DNA of 64,000 nucleotides from Shewanella amazonensis SB2B (GCF_000015245.1 NC_008700.1:626001-690000); one strand, 5' to 3'. Shown: positions 27,396-37,244, numbered from the stretch's first letter. Translations and numbers: made by a program. Notes: generated from the letters alone by a model not told the origin.

Positions 27396-28574
27396 ATGGA
27401 CGCTTACACCCTTCACATAGCAACGGCCTTTGCCAGTGCCATGATGACCATTAGCCTGCTGGGGCTCTTTATCGCCAGCCCAAGAGAGTACAGCCTGCTT
27501 GACTGGTCCTTTGCCGGATTGTGTTTTTTCGCAACCAATGGCTTGACGGTGTTGGTGTTTCACTCTGAGCAGCCATTTTGGGTGGCACCGGTACTTACCA
27601 ACGCCTTCTATTTTGCCGGACACTGTGCCCTTCTGGTGGGGGTGAGGCGTTACTTCGGCCTGAAAACCCACTGGCAATTTGGTGTGGGGTTGGCCCTCGT
27701 CATTGCGGCAGTGCACCTCTTACCTTGGGTGCAGGCATCCGTCGCTAACCGTCTGTTGCTGTTTTTCCCACTGCTGATGCTCATCAACAGCCTGACCATT
27801 TCCGTACTCTGGCGTTACGGCGGCAGGGAGCTGAGATTGGCGTGCATGCCACTGTTGGTGTTGGAGCTGTTGTTTTTGCTGCAATTGTTATTGCGCACTC
27901 TGATCCTTGGCACAACCTCAGATATGAACCTGACCTACGCCGGGAGCCAGTTTTTCCAAACCTCGGGTACGCTGGCGATTTTCGTCTTTTTAAGTCTGGG
28001 CACCATGGCCTGCGCCATGATGGTGATTCGCCGCCAGGAGCTTGAGCTGAGGCAACTCACCACCATAGACCCCCTTACCGGCTGGTTCAATCGTCGCGCC
28101 CTGAATGACATTGCCGTGCGTGAGTTTGAGCGCAGCGCCCGCACCTCCTCCGAGCTGGGGCTCCTGGTGCTGGATATAGACCATTTCAAGAAGATCAACG
28201 ACACCTATGGCCACGTTGACGGCGATGAGGCGCTCAAGCATGTCACCAACACCTGTGCCTTATTACTGCGTGGCTACGACTACCTGTTCCGCTTTGGCGG
28301 TGAAGAATTTGTGATCCTCTTACCCGGAAGTGACCATGAGTGCACTCGAAAATTGGCCAATCGGTTAAGGTTAAAAATTCAAAGCGAGCCCGTTACCCTT
28401 GGACAAGACAGAGTCGCGTTGACCATCAGCATAGGTGTGGCTCAGCGACGTGAACGGGATCAAAGCTGGTTACAAATCCTGGAGCGGGCCGATTCAGCGC
28501 TTTACCATGCCAAACAATCAGGGCGTGATCGGGTTGCATTTCATAATGGCCTGGAGCTGAGCCAGGTCAGCTAG
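27396..28574 (+). CDS. membrane diguanylate cyclase
   Basis: 392 residues. Six or seven hydrophobic segments fill residues 1-210 without a recognised sensor family; then a GGDEF domain begins at about 220 (TTIDPLTGWFNRRAL). The active-site motif is GGEEF (about 301), with RGYD (RxxD) five residues before it, so the inhibitory c-di-GMP site is intact. It makes c-di-GMP from GTP and so affects motility and biofilm choices. ATG 27396 follows AGAGAGAG at good spacing; a GTG six bases earlier is less likely. Confidence 0.92.
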   Translation: MDAYTLHIATAFASAMMTISLLGLFIASPREYSLLDWSFAGLCFFATNGLTVLVFHSEQPFWVAPVLTNAFYFAGHCALLVGVRRYFGLKTHWQFGVGLALVIAAVHLLPWVQASVANRLLLFFPLLMLINSLTISVLWRYGGRELRLACMPLLVLELLFLLQLLLRTLILGTTSDMNLTYAGSQFFQTSGTLAIFVFLSLGTMACAMMVIRRQELELRQLTTIDPLTGWFNRRALNDIAVREFERSARTSSELGLLVLDIDHFKKINDTYGHVDGDEALKHVTNTCALLLRGYDYLFRFGGEEFVILLPGSDHECTRKLANRLRLKIQSEPVTLGQDRVALTISIGVAQRRERDQSWLQILERADSALYHAKQSGRDRVAFHNGLELSQVS

Positions 28575-28755
28575 TTTGGTGCGGTAACAGCAGAATGCGG
28601 GCTTGGTTTTTCGCAAACACTTGCAGGAAAGCGTGTTTGGGTCACATGGTGATTCTTGCACTTTGGCACACAGCGCCCATTCACAGGCTTTAGCTTCCCT
28701 GTGGATTTACCCACCGCAATCAGGGTGGCACACTGGAGAAAACTCCCAATCAGTT

Positions 28756-29235
28756 ATGCCCATGACTCCAGCAATTAAACAGGCCGAAAAAGCCGGGATC
28801 CCGTTTTCAGTGCTCGAATATGAGCACGATAGCCGTGCGCCATCCTACGGTATGGAGGCCGCCGATAAATTGGGGCTCGCCCCCGAATTGGTCTTCAAAA
28901 CCCTGATGGTGGCGCTTGACGAAAAGTCTGCCCCCATCGCCGTGGCCTTGGTGCCGGTAGCAAAGCAGCTGAACCTTAAACTGGCTGCCAAGGCCCTGGG
29001 ACAAAAGAAGTTGGTGATGGCAAACCCGACGGCCGCAGAGCGTTCCAGCGGTTATCTGCTGGGGGGCATAAGTCCGCTGGGGCAGAAAAAGCCTTTGCCC
29101 ACTCTCATAGATATCAGCGCTGAGGCGTTGGCACAGATGCATGTGAGCGCAGGTCGACGGGGGCTGGAGATTGCCCTGGCACCCCAAAGCCTGGCTGGGC
29201 TTTGTCGGGGAGTTTTTGTCGCAATAACAGGCTGA
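28756..29235 (+). CDS. ybaK: YbaK/EbsC-type aminoacyl-tRNA deacylase
   Basis: 159-residue product starting MPMTPAIKQAEKAG (a second ATG at 28762 is possible). The YbaK fold is recognisable: VFKTLMVAL, VALVPVAKQLNLK, the AGYLLGGISPLG-type segment (here SSGYLLGGISPLGQKK), and SAGRRGLEIAL. E. coli YbaK hydrolyses Cys-tRNAPro made by misactivation, an editing function in translation. The frame extends to 28603, but those residues are not family-like. 28575-28755 carries only a small 7-bp inverted repeat (28614-28639). Confidence 0.9.
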   Translation: MPMTPAIKQAEKAGIPFSVLEYEHDSRAPSYGMEAADKLGLAPELVFKTLMVALDEKSAPIAVALVPVAKQLNLKLAAKALGQKKLVMANPTAAERSSGYLLGGISPLGQKKPLPTLIDISAEALAQMHVSAGRRGLEIALAPQSLAGLCRGVFVAITG

Positions 29236-29434
29236 AAGCCGGTGTTTAAAGTTTAACTATCTGTATATCAATGGATATTTTTAGCATTCATTGACTAGCG
29301 CTTTTTGTTTTTGGCAAATGTGCGGCAGATCAATAAACCATTACCTGATTGCGACTTTCTTTGCACTGCATCAATTTAATACAGGCGTTAAACGGTCAAA
29401 ATCTTGCGCATCAATTGGCCAACAAGAATAAAAG

Positions 29435-31006
29435 ATGCGCAACAACCAACCCGTCACCCTCAGGGAAGTGGAGCTCGACAACGAGGCCATCATTCTGTCA
29501 ACCACGGATCTGAAAGGGCGTATCAAGTACGTCAATCAGGACTTCTGCAATATTGCCGGTTTCCGGGAAGAGGAACTGGTGCATGAGCCGCACAATCTCA
29601 TCCGCCACCCCGATATGCCACCCGCTGCATTCAAGATGCTCTGGAGTCGCATTCGCGAAGGGCGCCCCTGGATGGGGTTGGTGAAAAACCGCTGCAAGAA
29701 CGGGGACTATTACTGGGTCGATGCGTATGTCACCCCCGTGTATGAAGATGGCGAAGTCCACGAATACCAGTCGGTGCGCCGCAAGGTGAACGCCAAGCAC
29801 CGGGAGCGCGCCGAGTCCTTGTATGCCGAGTTGGTGAAAGATCCTCAGCCCGCAATACTCAGAGATAGTCGCTTTGGTGTGTGTGGCAAACTCATGCTGT
29901 GGATGGCCCTGATGCTGGGAGTATCGGCCGTTGCCGCACAGTGGTCTCTTTGGTTGGTGTTACTGCTGTTGCCCATTGCCCTCTTGGGTTGCCGTAGCTT
30001 ATTGGCGCCGCTTCGAGAGCTTGCCAGTGAGGCTCGCAGTATTATTCAGGACCCCGTGGCCAGAGCGGTTTATACAGGTCGGCGGGATGAAATTGGTGAC
30101 CTCATGCTGGCCATGCGCTTTATGACCAATGAAACCGGCGGTGTGATGGGGCGGATGGCAGATTCCACCGAGACCATGGCGAACCAAAGCAATGATCTGC
30201 TTGATGCCATCGCCCGCAGCGCCGAACGGGCCGACGGTCAGCGTCAGCAAACCCAGCAGGCCGCCGCTGCGGTGGAAGAACTGCACGTGAGTTTTGCCGA
30301 AGTCAAAGAACATACACTGGCCGTGGTCAGCGATGTGGAACAATGCCAAAGTGCCATGGGGCTTGGGCAACAGCAGCTGGCGGAGGTCGAACTGGCCATG
30401 CAGCAGCTACAGCACCAAATGAGTCTGTGCGATGCCGTTGTGCGTGAGATTGCCAGCGACAGCCAGGCCATCAATCAGGTGCTTGAAGTCATTGGCACCA
30501 TAGCTGAGCAAACCAATCTGCTCGCCCTCAATGCGGCAATCGAGGCGGCCCGTGCCGGTGAGTCCGGACGTGGTTTTGCCGTGGTGGCCGATGAAGTGCG
30601 GCAGCTTTCAGGACGTACCGGTGAGTCAACCGGACAGATAGAAGGCATAGTGCGTAAATTCCAGTCCAGTACGGCGAGGGCCGAAGCCAATCTGGACAAC
30701 AGTCAGCAGCAGCTTAAGACATTGGCAGCAAGACTTGGACAGGTTCAGCAGGCCTTTGGCGCGCTGGAAGGCGCCATCAATACCATCAAATCTCTTTCCG
30801 ACCACAGTGCCCATGCCATGACAGAGCAGTCCAGTGCCGCAGGCAGTATCAGTGACTCGCTGCAAACCATCAATGAACTTGCAGAAGCCGTGCTCAACCA
30901 ATCCCGGGAGGCCGAGCAGTTGGGTGCCCGTATGTCACGCCTTTCAAGTAAAACCAGTGGCTTATCCAAGCAGTTTTGGCAAAAAAGTGTGAGCGGCCGA
31001 GACTAG
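29435..31006 (+). CDS. PAS-containing methyl-accepting chemotaxis protein (Aer-like)
   Basis: 523 residues. An N-terminal PAS domain (about 15-115: ILSTTDLKGRIKYVNQDFCNIAGF... HPDMPPAAFK) resembles the FAD-binding PAS of Aer, then a membrane hairpin (about 150-190), a HAMP-like linker and a chemoreceptor signalling domain with the hairpin tip IAEQTNLLALNAAIEAARAGE. It would sense internal redox state or energy level and signal to CheA/CheW. Start ATG 29435. A terminator follows. Confidence 0.92.
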   Translation: MRNNQPVTLREVELDNEAIILSTTDLKGRIKYVNQDFCNIAGFREEELVHEPHNLIRHPDMPPAAFKMLWSRIREGRPWMGLVKNRCKNGDYYWVDAYVTPVYEDGEVHEYQSVRRKVNAKHRERAESLYAELVKDPQPAILRDSRFGVCGKLMLWMALMLGVSAVAAQWSLWLVLLLLPIALLGCRSLLAPLRELASEARSIIQDPVARAVYTGRRDEIGDLMLAMRFMTNETGGVMGRMADSTETMANQSNDLLDAIARSAERADGQRQQTQQAAAAVEELHVSFAEVKEHTLAVVSDVEQCQSAMGLGQQQLAEVELAMQQLQHQMSLCDAVVREIASDSQAINQVLEVIGTIAEQTNLLALNAAIEAARAGESGRGFAVVADEVRQLSGRTGESTGQIEGIVRKFQSSTARAEANLDNSQQQLKTLAARLGQVQQAFGALEGAINTIKSLSDHSAHAMTEQSSAAGSISDSLQTINELAEAVLNQSREAEQLGARMSRLSSKTSGLSKQFWQKSVSGRD

Positions 31007-31041
31007 GCGGCACGCATTTTCGGCCAAGAGTTGATATGAAG

Positions 31042-31066
31042 AGGTCCGCTATCGCGGGCCTTTTTA
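31042..31066 (+). terminator. intrinsic terminator after chemoreceptor
   Basis: AGGTCCGC/GCGGGCCT stem with TATC loop followed by TTTTTATCTTTTT. Confidence 0.85.
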
Positions 31067-31260
31067 TCTTTTTGTCGCTCACAAGACTTAACACCTGTGT
31101 AAGGCGCTGGCACTTCCCTGTGGAGTGGCTTTGCTTTATGGACGGTGCTTAACCTGTGTGGCGGCTGTATGTTTCAAGTCCCGGTTAAGTTTCGTCTTTT
31201 AGCTTTGTCGGAAGCTGCTATGCTTGGGACAACTTTTCTCAGTCTGCGTAATTTTCCTTT

Positions 31261-32262
31261 ATGACTTCATTCCACACTCAGGTTGTGTTTGATGCCCCCG
31301 GTAGCCCCGAGGTTATGAAACTGGTGCAAGGGCCAGCGCCTTCCCCCCAAGTTGGAGAGGTGTTGATTAGGGTAGCCGCCGCCGGCGTTAACGGGCCGGA
31401 TTTGGCGCAGCGCAAAGGTGCTTATCCACCGCCGCCGGGCGCTTCACCAATTTTGGGCTTGGAAGTGTCCGGCGAGGTGGTTGAGGTTGCCCCCGATGTC
31501 AGCTGGCCAAGGATAGGTGACAAGGTCTGCGCCCTGGTGCCCGGCGGTGGTTATGCCGGCTTGGTGGTGACCCCTGCGCTGCACTGTTTGCCCATACCGT
31601 TAACTATGTCCCTCGAAGAGGCCGCGGGCCTGCCTGAAACCTTCTTTACCGTGTGGGGCAATCTCTTTATGCGCGCTGGCCTCAAGGCGGGCGAGACCCT
31701 GCTTATCCAGGGTGGCAGCGGTGGCATAGGCTCCACGGCGATTCTGCTGGCCAGGGCGTTTGGCGCGCGGGTACTGGTGACCTCCGGCAGTGCAGAAAAA
31801 CGGGAATATTGCGTGAGTCTGGGGGCTGACATGGCCTTTGACTATCGGGATGAGGCGCTGGTTGACCGGGTGCTTGCGGCCACAGACGGCCGGGGTGTGG
31901 ATGTCGTGCTGGACATGGCAGGTGGTGCCATGGTCAATAACAATCTGAAAATGCTCGCCAATGATGGCCGTATGGTCTCCGTGGCCATGCAGGCAGGTCC
32001 CAGGGCCGAGGTGGATGTGTTTCGCATCATGAGTAAACGCATCCTGTGGACGGGCTCCACTTTAAGACCCCAGAGTATCGAGGCCAAAGCGGCCATCGCC
32101 AAAGAACTGAGGGAGAAGGTTTGGCCGCTGCTCGACAGCGGCCAATGCCGTATACCTCTTTTTGGCGTGTATCGGCTCGATGAAGTGGTTAAAGTCCACA
32201 GCATCATGGAGGCAAAATCCCACCACGGAAAGCTGGTGCTCAGTCTCGATGGAATTGCTTGA
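31261..32262 (+). CDS. NAD(P)H quinone oxidoreductase, MDR family
   Basis: 333 residues, medium-chain dehydrogenase/reductase of the quinone-oxidoreductase (PIG3/QOR) branch. GLEVSGEVVEVAPD, GDKVCALVPGGGYA and the NADPH-binding motif GGSGGIGSTAILLARAFGA (near residue 152) identify it; no zinc-ligand cysteine set of alcohol dehydrogenases is present. It probably reduces quinones or enones in the cytoplasm. The substrate is unknown. No adjacent partner gene. Confidence 0.88.
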   Translation: MTSFHTQVVFDAPGSPEVMKLVQGPAPSPQVGEVLIRVAAAGVNGPDLAQRKGAYPPPPGASPILGLEVSGEVVEVAPDVSWPRIGDKVCALVPGGGYAGLVVTPALHCLPIPLTMSLEEAAGLPETFFTVWGNLFMRAGLKAGETLLIQGGSGGIGSTAILLARAFGARVLVTSGSAEKREYCVSLGADMAFDYRDEALVDRVLAATDGRGVDVVLDMAGGAMVNNNLKMLANDGRMVSVAMQAGPRAEVDVFRIMSKRILWTGSTLRPQSIEAKAAIAKELREKVWPLLDSGQCRIPLFGVYRLDEVVKVHSIMEAKSHHGKLVLSLDGIA

Positions 32263-32508
32263 TATGGCGAAATTTTCGACTAAAGTCGAGATTAAACGGA
32301 AAAATGAAAAAAACAGGTTGAAATTAATCTAAATATCACAAAAAAATCGCTTAATTTGGCATTGATTCTCGGAAAGATTCTGTAAGAATACCCAACTTGA
32401 AGCGTCCGAGTTATTCGGTCGATTTTTTGCTGGGGTGGTGTGCTTCCCCGCGAATTCAAACAACCGTAAATTCTTAGTGTATGTGTTGATTATAAGGTAT
32501 TGGCATAT

Positions 32509-32931
32509 ATGTATAACACGGCGAAGAAACAGGTTTGGTGGGGAGTGTTGAAAACTGCTCGCGGAACTTCCATCGTCATTCACGACAATCAGTTGCCCGA
32601 AGCTTCAGCGGGACGTGTTTATCTTTATAACACCGAGCGCAAAGCCATTATTGAGTATGTTGAAGACATCGTTAAGCCCAACTTGCATGAGCTGGATGAT
32701 GCCGGACTCAAGGCTGCAGAGAGCAATTACAGCGGAGAATGGAAAGCCGCTCGTGCGTCCTTTATGGAAAAGCACCACGCACGGATCAACTTGAGCAATA
32801 TCAAGGATGCACCAGCCTCTTCCCGCAAGGCCAAAGCCGAAGCTGAGCCTGAGTATGAAGACTTGAGTGGTGGTGGCAGCGGTAGCAGCGACGACTTCGG
32901 CGACGATTGGTCCGACGATTTCGACGATTAA
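32509..32931 (+). CDS. small protein with acidic C-terminal tail, unknown function
   Basis: 140 residues from ATG 32509 (AAGG 11 bases upstream; an upstream TTG at 32500 is less likely). The N-terminal half is compact (KKQVWWGVLKTARGTSIVIHDNQLP, VYLYNTERKAIIEYVEDIV); the C-terminal third is charged and ends with SDDFGDDWSDDFDD, an acidic tail of the kind used for protein-protein or DNA-mimic contacts. I do not recognise the family. Monocistronic, with a strong hairpin terminator. 32263-32508 is AT-rich promoter-like DNA. Confidence 0.75.
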   Translation: MYNTAKKQVWWGVLKTARGTSIVIHDNQLPEASAGRVYLYNTERKAIIEYVEDIVKPNLHELDDAGLKAAESNYSGEWKAARASFMEKHHARINLSNIKDAPASSRKAKAEAEPEYEDLSGGGSGSSDDFGDDWSDDFDD

Positions 32932-32949
32932 TCCTTCGCTTGCAGCAAT

Positions 32950-32983
32950 CAGGTCGACCCAAGGGTCGACCTGGCGCTTTTCT
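32950..32983 (+). terminator. hairpin terminator
   Basis: A perfect 10-bp stem AGGTCGACCC/GGGTCGACCT with a 2-nt spacing (AA) and a downstream CTTTTC stretch. Confidence 0.7.
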
Positions 32984-33092
32984 ATTGAGTGGTTAGCTCT
33001 CACCCAGCAGCATCACCTGCTTTTGCACCTTCACTCATATTGTCGGCAATAGGGCGCTGAGTCTCGTTAATGGCGCTTGCGGTCAGCCCGGT

Positions 33093-34118
33093 TCAGTCTT
33101 TTACCTCGAACTGATAACGACTGATATGATGATAAATCTCCCCCGGCATTAACCAGGCCTTGCCCAAATCGGGTTGATTTGGTGCATCGGGAAACAGCTG
33201 TGGTTCGAGGCAAACACCCTGATAGGGTCGATAAATTTTGCCCTGCCTGCCCCGTTCGCCATCGAGAAAATTCGCCCCGTAGAGCTGTACGCCCGGCTGA
33301 TTGGTATAGAGTTTAAGGAGTCTGCCCGAGTGTGGGCTGTGTAGCTCGGCTGCCAACGCCAGCTCGTCCTGTGTCTTATCGATAATAAAACAGTGGTCAA
33401 AACCGCGTGTGCTGGCAAGGTCCGGGTGTTGTACCCGGTCACCAAGGCGAACATCCTGCAATGCCAGCGGTGTGCCTGCGGTGGTGGCGCGTCCTGTGGG
33501 TATCCCTGCCTCGTTACAGCGCAGAAACGCCCTGGCGTGCATGGTCACTGTGTGATCGAGACAATCGGCACGTCCGTCAAGGTTAAAGTAGCTGTGCTGG
33601 GTAAGGTTGACCGGGCAGGGCCTATCGGTCATCGCCATGATTTCCACGTAGAGGTTATTGCCCGCTAGCCGGTAATCCAGCTGGACCGAGCAATTGCCTG
33701 GAAACCCCATATCGCCATCTGGGCTGCTAAGGCTCAGACGCACACCGTCGGGAAGCAATCCCAGCGCCCATTGTTTGCGATTAAAACCCTCATGGCCACC
33801 ATGGAGGCAGTTGGTTGCCTGATTGATATCCAGTTGGAAGTCTTCACCGTCATAGTGCAATTTGCCGAGGGCGATACGGTTGGCATAGCGTCCGGCAATG
33901 GCGCCAAGGTGCGCATTCTGGGCGAGATAGTCTTCAAGACTGTCACACCCAAGTACCAGATTGGCGCGCTCGCCCCGGCTGTCAGGAGCCCATAGTGAGC
34001 GAATAATACCGCCCAGACTCAGTACTTCGATGGCCAACTGGCCGTTGTCCAATCGAACCCGTTCAATTTCTCCGCCCCTGGGATCCTTCCAGGCGTCGAG
34101 CACTGAGTGACGCACCAT
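33093..34118 (-). CDS. galM: aldose 1-epimerase (mutarotase)
   Basis: 341 residues, normal GalM length. The catalytic histidine segment QHSYFNLDG and the catalytic-base region GVCLEPQLFPDAPNQP are both present, together with GAIAGRYANRIALGK. It interconverts alpha- and beta-hexoses so galactokinase can use them. It lies downstream of galK on the same strand with a 95-bp gap; a common transcript is likely. Confidence 0.95.
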   Translation of the reverse strand: MVRHSVLDAWKDPRGGEIERVRLDNGQLAIEVLSLGGIIRSLWAPDSRGERANLVLGCDSLEDYLAQNAHLGAIAGRYANRIALGKLHYDGEDFQLDINQATNCLHGGHEGFNRKQWALGLLPDGVRLSLSSPDGDMGFPGNCSVQLDYRLAGNNLYVEIMAMTDRPCPVNLTQHSYFNLDGRADCLDHTVTMHARAFLRCNEAGIPTGRATTAGTPLALQDVRLGDRVQHPDLASTRGFDHCFIIDKTQDELALAAELHSPHSGRLLKLYTNQPGVQLYGANFLDGERGRQGKIYRPYQGVCLEPQLFPDAPNQPDLGKAWLMPGEIYHHISRYQFEVKD

Positions 34119-34213
34119 GAATAGATTGCCTTATCTGTATTAAAGTCAATGCACTATAAACGATAGCCCAGGCGCGAAACAGTGATTGCATTCGTATGTT
34201 TTGGCTGAAAAAA

Positions 34214-35362
34214 TCAGCCGTCGATACGTCCTGCACCTGCGCTTGGGGCACACATGTACAGCACGGGCTCCAGCCCGGTTTTGGCAGGGTATTCTGACTC
34301 GACTGCGTGCACGACGGCATCGGTCAAATCATGCTCCACCAGCGCAACGACACTGCAGCCGTCTGTCATACGGACACCGCCACGGTCGCCAATGGCCTGG
34401 GCCATGATTTGCACCAGAGTCTCAACTTCCGGGACCATAAGTTCAAAGTCATCCCGAAGCGAGGCATGGGAGAGTGCCATCAGTTCAGACAGGCGGGCGA
34501 CATCACCGCGTTTCAGCGCCCGGCCAGCACTCTGGGTGCGCAGGTTTTCGCTTATGACATGTCGGGCGCGCTTATAGAGGGTTTCGTCCAGCACATCGCT
34601 GGCGGCCTTGAGCTCGTCCAGTTCCAGGTCCCGTAAGGAGTCGAGCCCGAAAAATTCGGCGGCATCGCGGCACTCATCGGCCCGGGCCTTATAGGCCTCT
34701 TCCAGTAGCTTGGGGTCCAGTGGCGAATGCACGATGATAAGGCTTAGGTTATCCGGAATAAGCACAGCTTCTATATCCAGATCCAGGCAGTCAATCAGCA
34801 GGGCTGAATCAGCCTCGGCCAGGGCGCTGGTCATATGGTCCATCACGCCGCAGGTACTGCCGTGGAAACGGCTCTCGCCGCGCTGTGCCAGTTGGGCAAT
34901 GGCCATGGGGGAAAGGTGAAGCTGACAGGTGTCATTCAGGGCCGTGCCAAAGGCAATTTCCAGTGCGCCTGAGGATGAAAAGCCTGCTCCCATGGGGATG
35001 CTGCTCACCACCGCAAGATCCAGCCCCTTGGCTTTGAGTCCGGCCTGGCCCACTGCCTGGGTGAAACCTTTAAGGTAATTAACCCAGTCACCACCGGCAG
35101 TGACTTCGCCTTCTTCGCCGAAACGCCACTCCCTTAGCTCACCGGGAAAGGCCTCAGTGACCACCCGAAAGCGATCATCTTCACGCTTTTTTACGGCGAT
35201 AACCGTATGAAAATTAATGGCTGCCGGCAGAACAAACCCATCGTTATAGTCTGTGTGTTCACCAATGATATTGACCCGGCCCGGCGCCTGGTAATAGGCA
35301 TCGGCCTTGGTTCCGAAAGTTTGGACAAACAGCTTGGTGGCGCGCTGCGCAGGGTTCGACAT
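34214..35362 (-). CDS. galK: galactokinase
   Basis: 382 residues from ATG 35362, the same length as E. coli GalK; the frame continues upstream to 35539 but without a better start. Galactokinase signature GRVNIIGEHTDYNDGFVLP and the GHMP ATP-binding motif PMGAGFSSSGALEIA are intact, with a third GHMP-type motif in the C-terminal part (DRGGVRMTDGCSVVAL). It phosphorylates galactose to galactose-1-phosphate. No galT or galE is in this window, so the rest of the Leloir route must be elsewhere. Confidence 0.96.
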   Translation of the reverse strand: MSNPAQRATKLFVQTFGTKADAYYQAPGRVNIIGEHTDYNDGFVLPAAINFHTVIAVKKREDDRFRVVTEAFPGELREWRFGEEGEVTAGGDWVNYLKGFTQAVGQAGLKAKGLDLAVVSSIPMGAGFSSSGALEIAFGTALNDTCQLHLSPMAIAQLAQRGESRFHGSTCGVMDHMTSALAEADSALLIDCLDLDIEAVLIPDNLSLIIVHSPLDPKLLEEAYKARADECRDAAEFFGLDSLRDLELDELKAASDVLDETLYKRARHVISENLRTQSAGRALKRGDVARLSELMALSHASLRDDFELMVPEVETLVQIMAQAIGDRGGVRMTDGCSVVALVEHDLTDAVVHAVESEYPAKTGLEPVLYMCAPSAGAGRIDG

Positions 35363-35485
35363 GCTCACTGATCCCATTGATAACCGGGTTATTCTGAATT
35401 GCCGCACGAAATGGCGGCTTCCCTGAGTTATACCACGTCTTAAAAAGCCGGAAAACTGAGATTTTTGCGATACGTGAACAAACAA

Positions 35486-35512
35486 AAACGCCGCGAATTC
35501 GCGGCGTTTCAA
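35486..35512 (-). terminator. intrinsic terminator of the Kef-type antiporter gene
   Basis: AACGCCGCG/CGCGGCGTT stem (palindromic around GAATTC-type centre), followed on the minus strand by a T-run. It separates the antiporter from galK. Confidence 0.8.
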
Positions 35513-35513
35513 A

Positions 35514-37121
35514 TCAGCCTCTGGCCTGGGCCAGTTCACCCTCTGCGGGCATCAACTCTGTGGCGACGTGCTCCACAAAACCCGCACCCGCGGCTTCATA
35601 GAGATTGTAGACACTGTGCACGCCACTCTCTTTCAGGGAGTCGGTGTGTTCTGCGTACTGGACAATGGCGCTGATCTTACCCTGATAGTCCTGCTTTTTC
35701 AGTTGTTCTACCGCAAACAGGTTGCCCGCGTGATGGGGCATGGCCAGCAGCACAAGATCCAGGTTGGGTGCCCTGTCGAGCTTTTCCCAGAAGTCGGTAT
35801 CCGAGGCATCGCCCTGTACCACGTTACGGCCCTGAGCCCGGTGGAAGTCCACCAGTTCCTGCTTGTGCTCAATGCCAAGGATTTCACCTTCGAATCGGAG
35901 TTTGAGCTCATCGTAGGCACCCGAACCAATACGGCCCATACCCAAAATCAGGAAACGGGGGTTACCAATAGGGATGGGTCTGTCTTCCGGATGCAGGGGC
36001 GGACGCTCCATGCGTCTGAGGGGCTGCTGGTATCGCTGGTAAATCTTACCCACCATGTTGTTGAGGGGGGCGGCCAGCAAAAAGCTGAAGCTCAGCGCCA
36101 CGGCGATAATAATGAGCCACTGAGACGGCAACCATCCTTTGGATGCGGCTACCGCCGCAACTATCAGGCCGAATTCGCTGTAGTTGCCCAGATTGAACGA
36201 AGCCAGCATTGAGGTACGGGAGCGCAGCTTGAAGCGGGTCAGCAGTACCACAAACAGAGCGACCTTGAAGGGGATGAGCGCCACCAAGAGCCCGGCCAGC
36301 GCCACATCCTCCAGGCTTGGCAACCCATTGAGGCCTATGGTGAGGAAGAAGGCGACGAGGAATAATTCTTTAAAATAAAACAGTGACTTGGCGAGTTCGG
36401 ATGCCTTGGGGTGGCCCGCCAGTAACACACCGACAATCAGGGCGCCCAAATCGGGCTTGAGCCCTACGGCTTCAAAGAGCCAGGCGCCAAGCACCAGTGC
36501 CATCACCAAACCGAAGAGCACCAGGAGTTCACCATGGCCGACCCGGTCAAAGGCGCGGTAAATCAGTGGTCTGGCGATTGGCAGCAACAGCAGTGTCAGT
36601 GCCCAGATTGAGGGCCATTCTCCCTTTGAAACCGTCAGGAAGCCCACCGCAAAGATATCCTGCATGATGAGGATACCAATGGCGACCCGGCCATAGAGGG
36701 TTTGCATATCCCCTTTGTCTTCCAGCACTTTCACGGCAAAGACAGTGGAAGAGAAGCTCAGGGCAAAGGCCAGCAGCGACAGTTGATTGAGACTGAGGTC
36801 GGTAAGCTGGCTCAGGCCCAGAATGCCCAGCAGCTTGAGGATGGGAACCAAAAACAGCATGGTGCCGACGAGATGCAGGCTGGCGCCGGCCCAGACTTCG
36901 GCCTTGAACAGGCTGCGAATATCCAGTTTCAGGCCAATGGCAAACAGCAGCAGGGTCACACCGAGATCGGCAAATTGCTGAAGCATGGGCAAACTGGATT
37001 CTTCAATGCCAAACATAAAGAGCACAAAGCCAGCGGCCAGATATCCTATCAATGGCGGCAAACCGACGCGGTTGACCAAGAGGCCGCAAGCGAGGGTGAT
37101 GACGAGAATGGCCGGCTCCAT
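35514..37121 (-). CDS. CPA2 Kef/YbaL-type cation:proton antiporter with TrkA-N domain
   Basis: 535 residues. About 12 transmembrane segments of the CPA2 fold (PLIGYLAAG, LKPDLGALIVGVLLAGHP, GNYSEFGLIVA) fill the first roughly 380 residues; a C-terminal Rossmann TrkA-N domain starts with FLILGMGRIGSGAYDELKLRF. It probably exchanges K+ or Na+ for H+ and is gated by nucleotide. No KefF/KefG-type ancillary subunit is beside it, so YbaL-like is the better fit. Start ATG 37121. Confidence 0.9.
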   Translation of the reverse strand: MEPAILVITLACGLLVNRVGLPPLIGYLAAGFVLFMFGIEESSLPMLQQFADLGVTLLLFAIGLKLDIRSLFKAEVWAGASLHLVGTMLFLVPILKLLGILGLSQLTDLSLNQLSLLAFALSFSSTVFAVKVLEDKGDMQTLYGRVAIGILIMQDIFAVGFLTVSKGEWPSIWALTLLLLPIARPLIYRAFDRVGHGELLVLFGLVMALVLGAWLFEAVGLKPDLGALIVGVLLAGHPKASELAKSLFYFKELFLVAFFLTIGLNGLPSLEDVALAGLLVALIPFKVALFVVLLTRFKLRSRTSMLASFNLGNYSEFGLIVAAVAASKGWLPSQWLIIIAVALSFSFLLAAPLNNMVGKIYQRYQQPLRRMERPPLHPEDRPIPIGNPRFLILGMGRIGSGAYDELKLRFEGEILGIEHKQELVDFHRAQGRNVVQGDASDTDFWEKLDRAPNLDLVLLAMPHHAGNLFAVEQLKKQDYQGKISAIVQYAEHTDSLKESGVHSVYNLYEAAGAGFVEHVATELMPAEGELAQARG

Positions 37122-37189
37122 GAAACTCCTTAAAAGATAATTCAGCTATAAATCAGGTATCTTAGCGGACTTTATTTAATGTGAGATGA

Positions 37190-37224
37190 AAAAGGCAAAG
37201 ATTTCAGTGAAATCTTTGCCTTTA
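37190..37224 (-). terminator. terminator after dsbD, probably bidirectional
   Basis: AAAGGCAAAGATTT/AAATCTTTGCCTTT stem with CAGTG loop, lying just past the dsbD stop in its direction. T-rich sequence follows on the minus strand. Confidence 0.8.
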
Positions 37225-37244
37225 GTTATAAGGGAAAAAGGGGA

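Noticed and set aside
28603..28755. Upstream extension of ybaK
   Set aside because: The extra 51 residues are not family-like and have no start signal.
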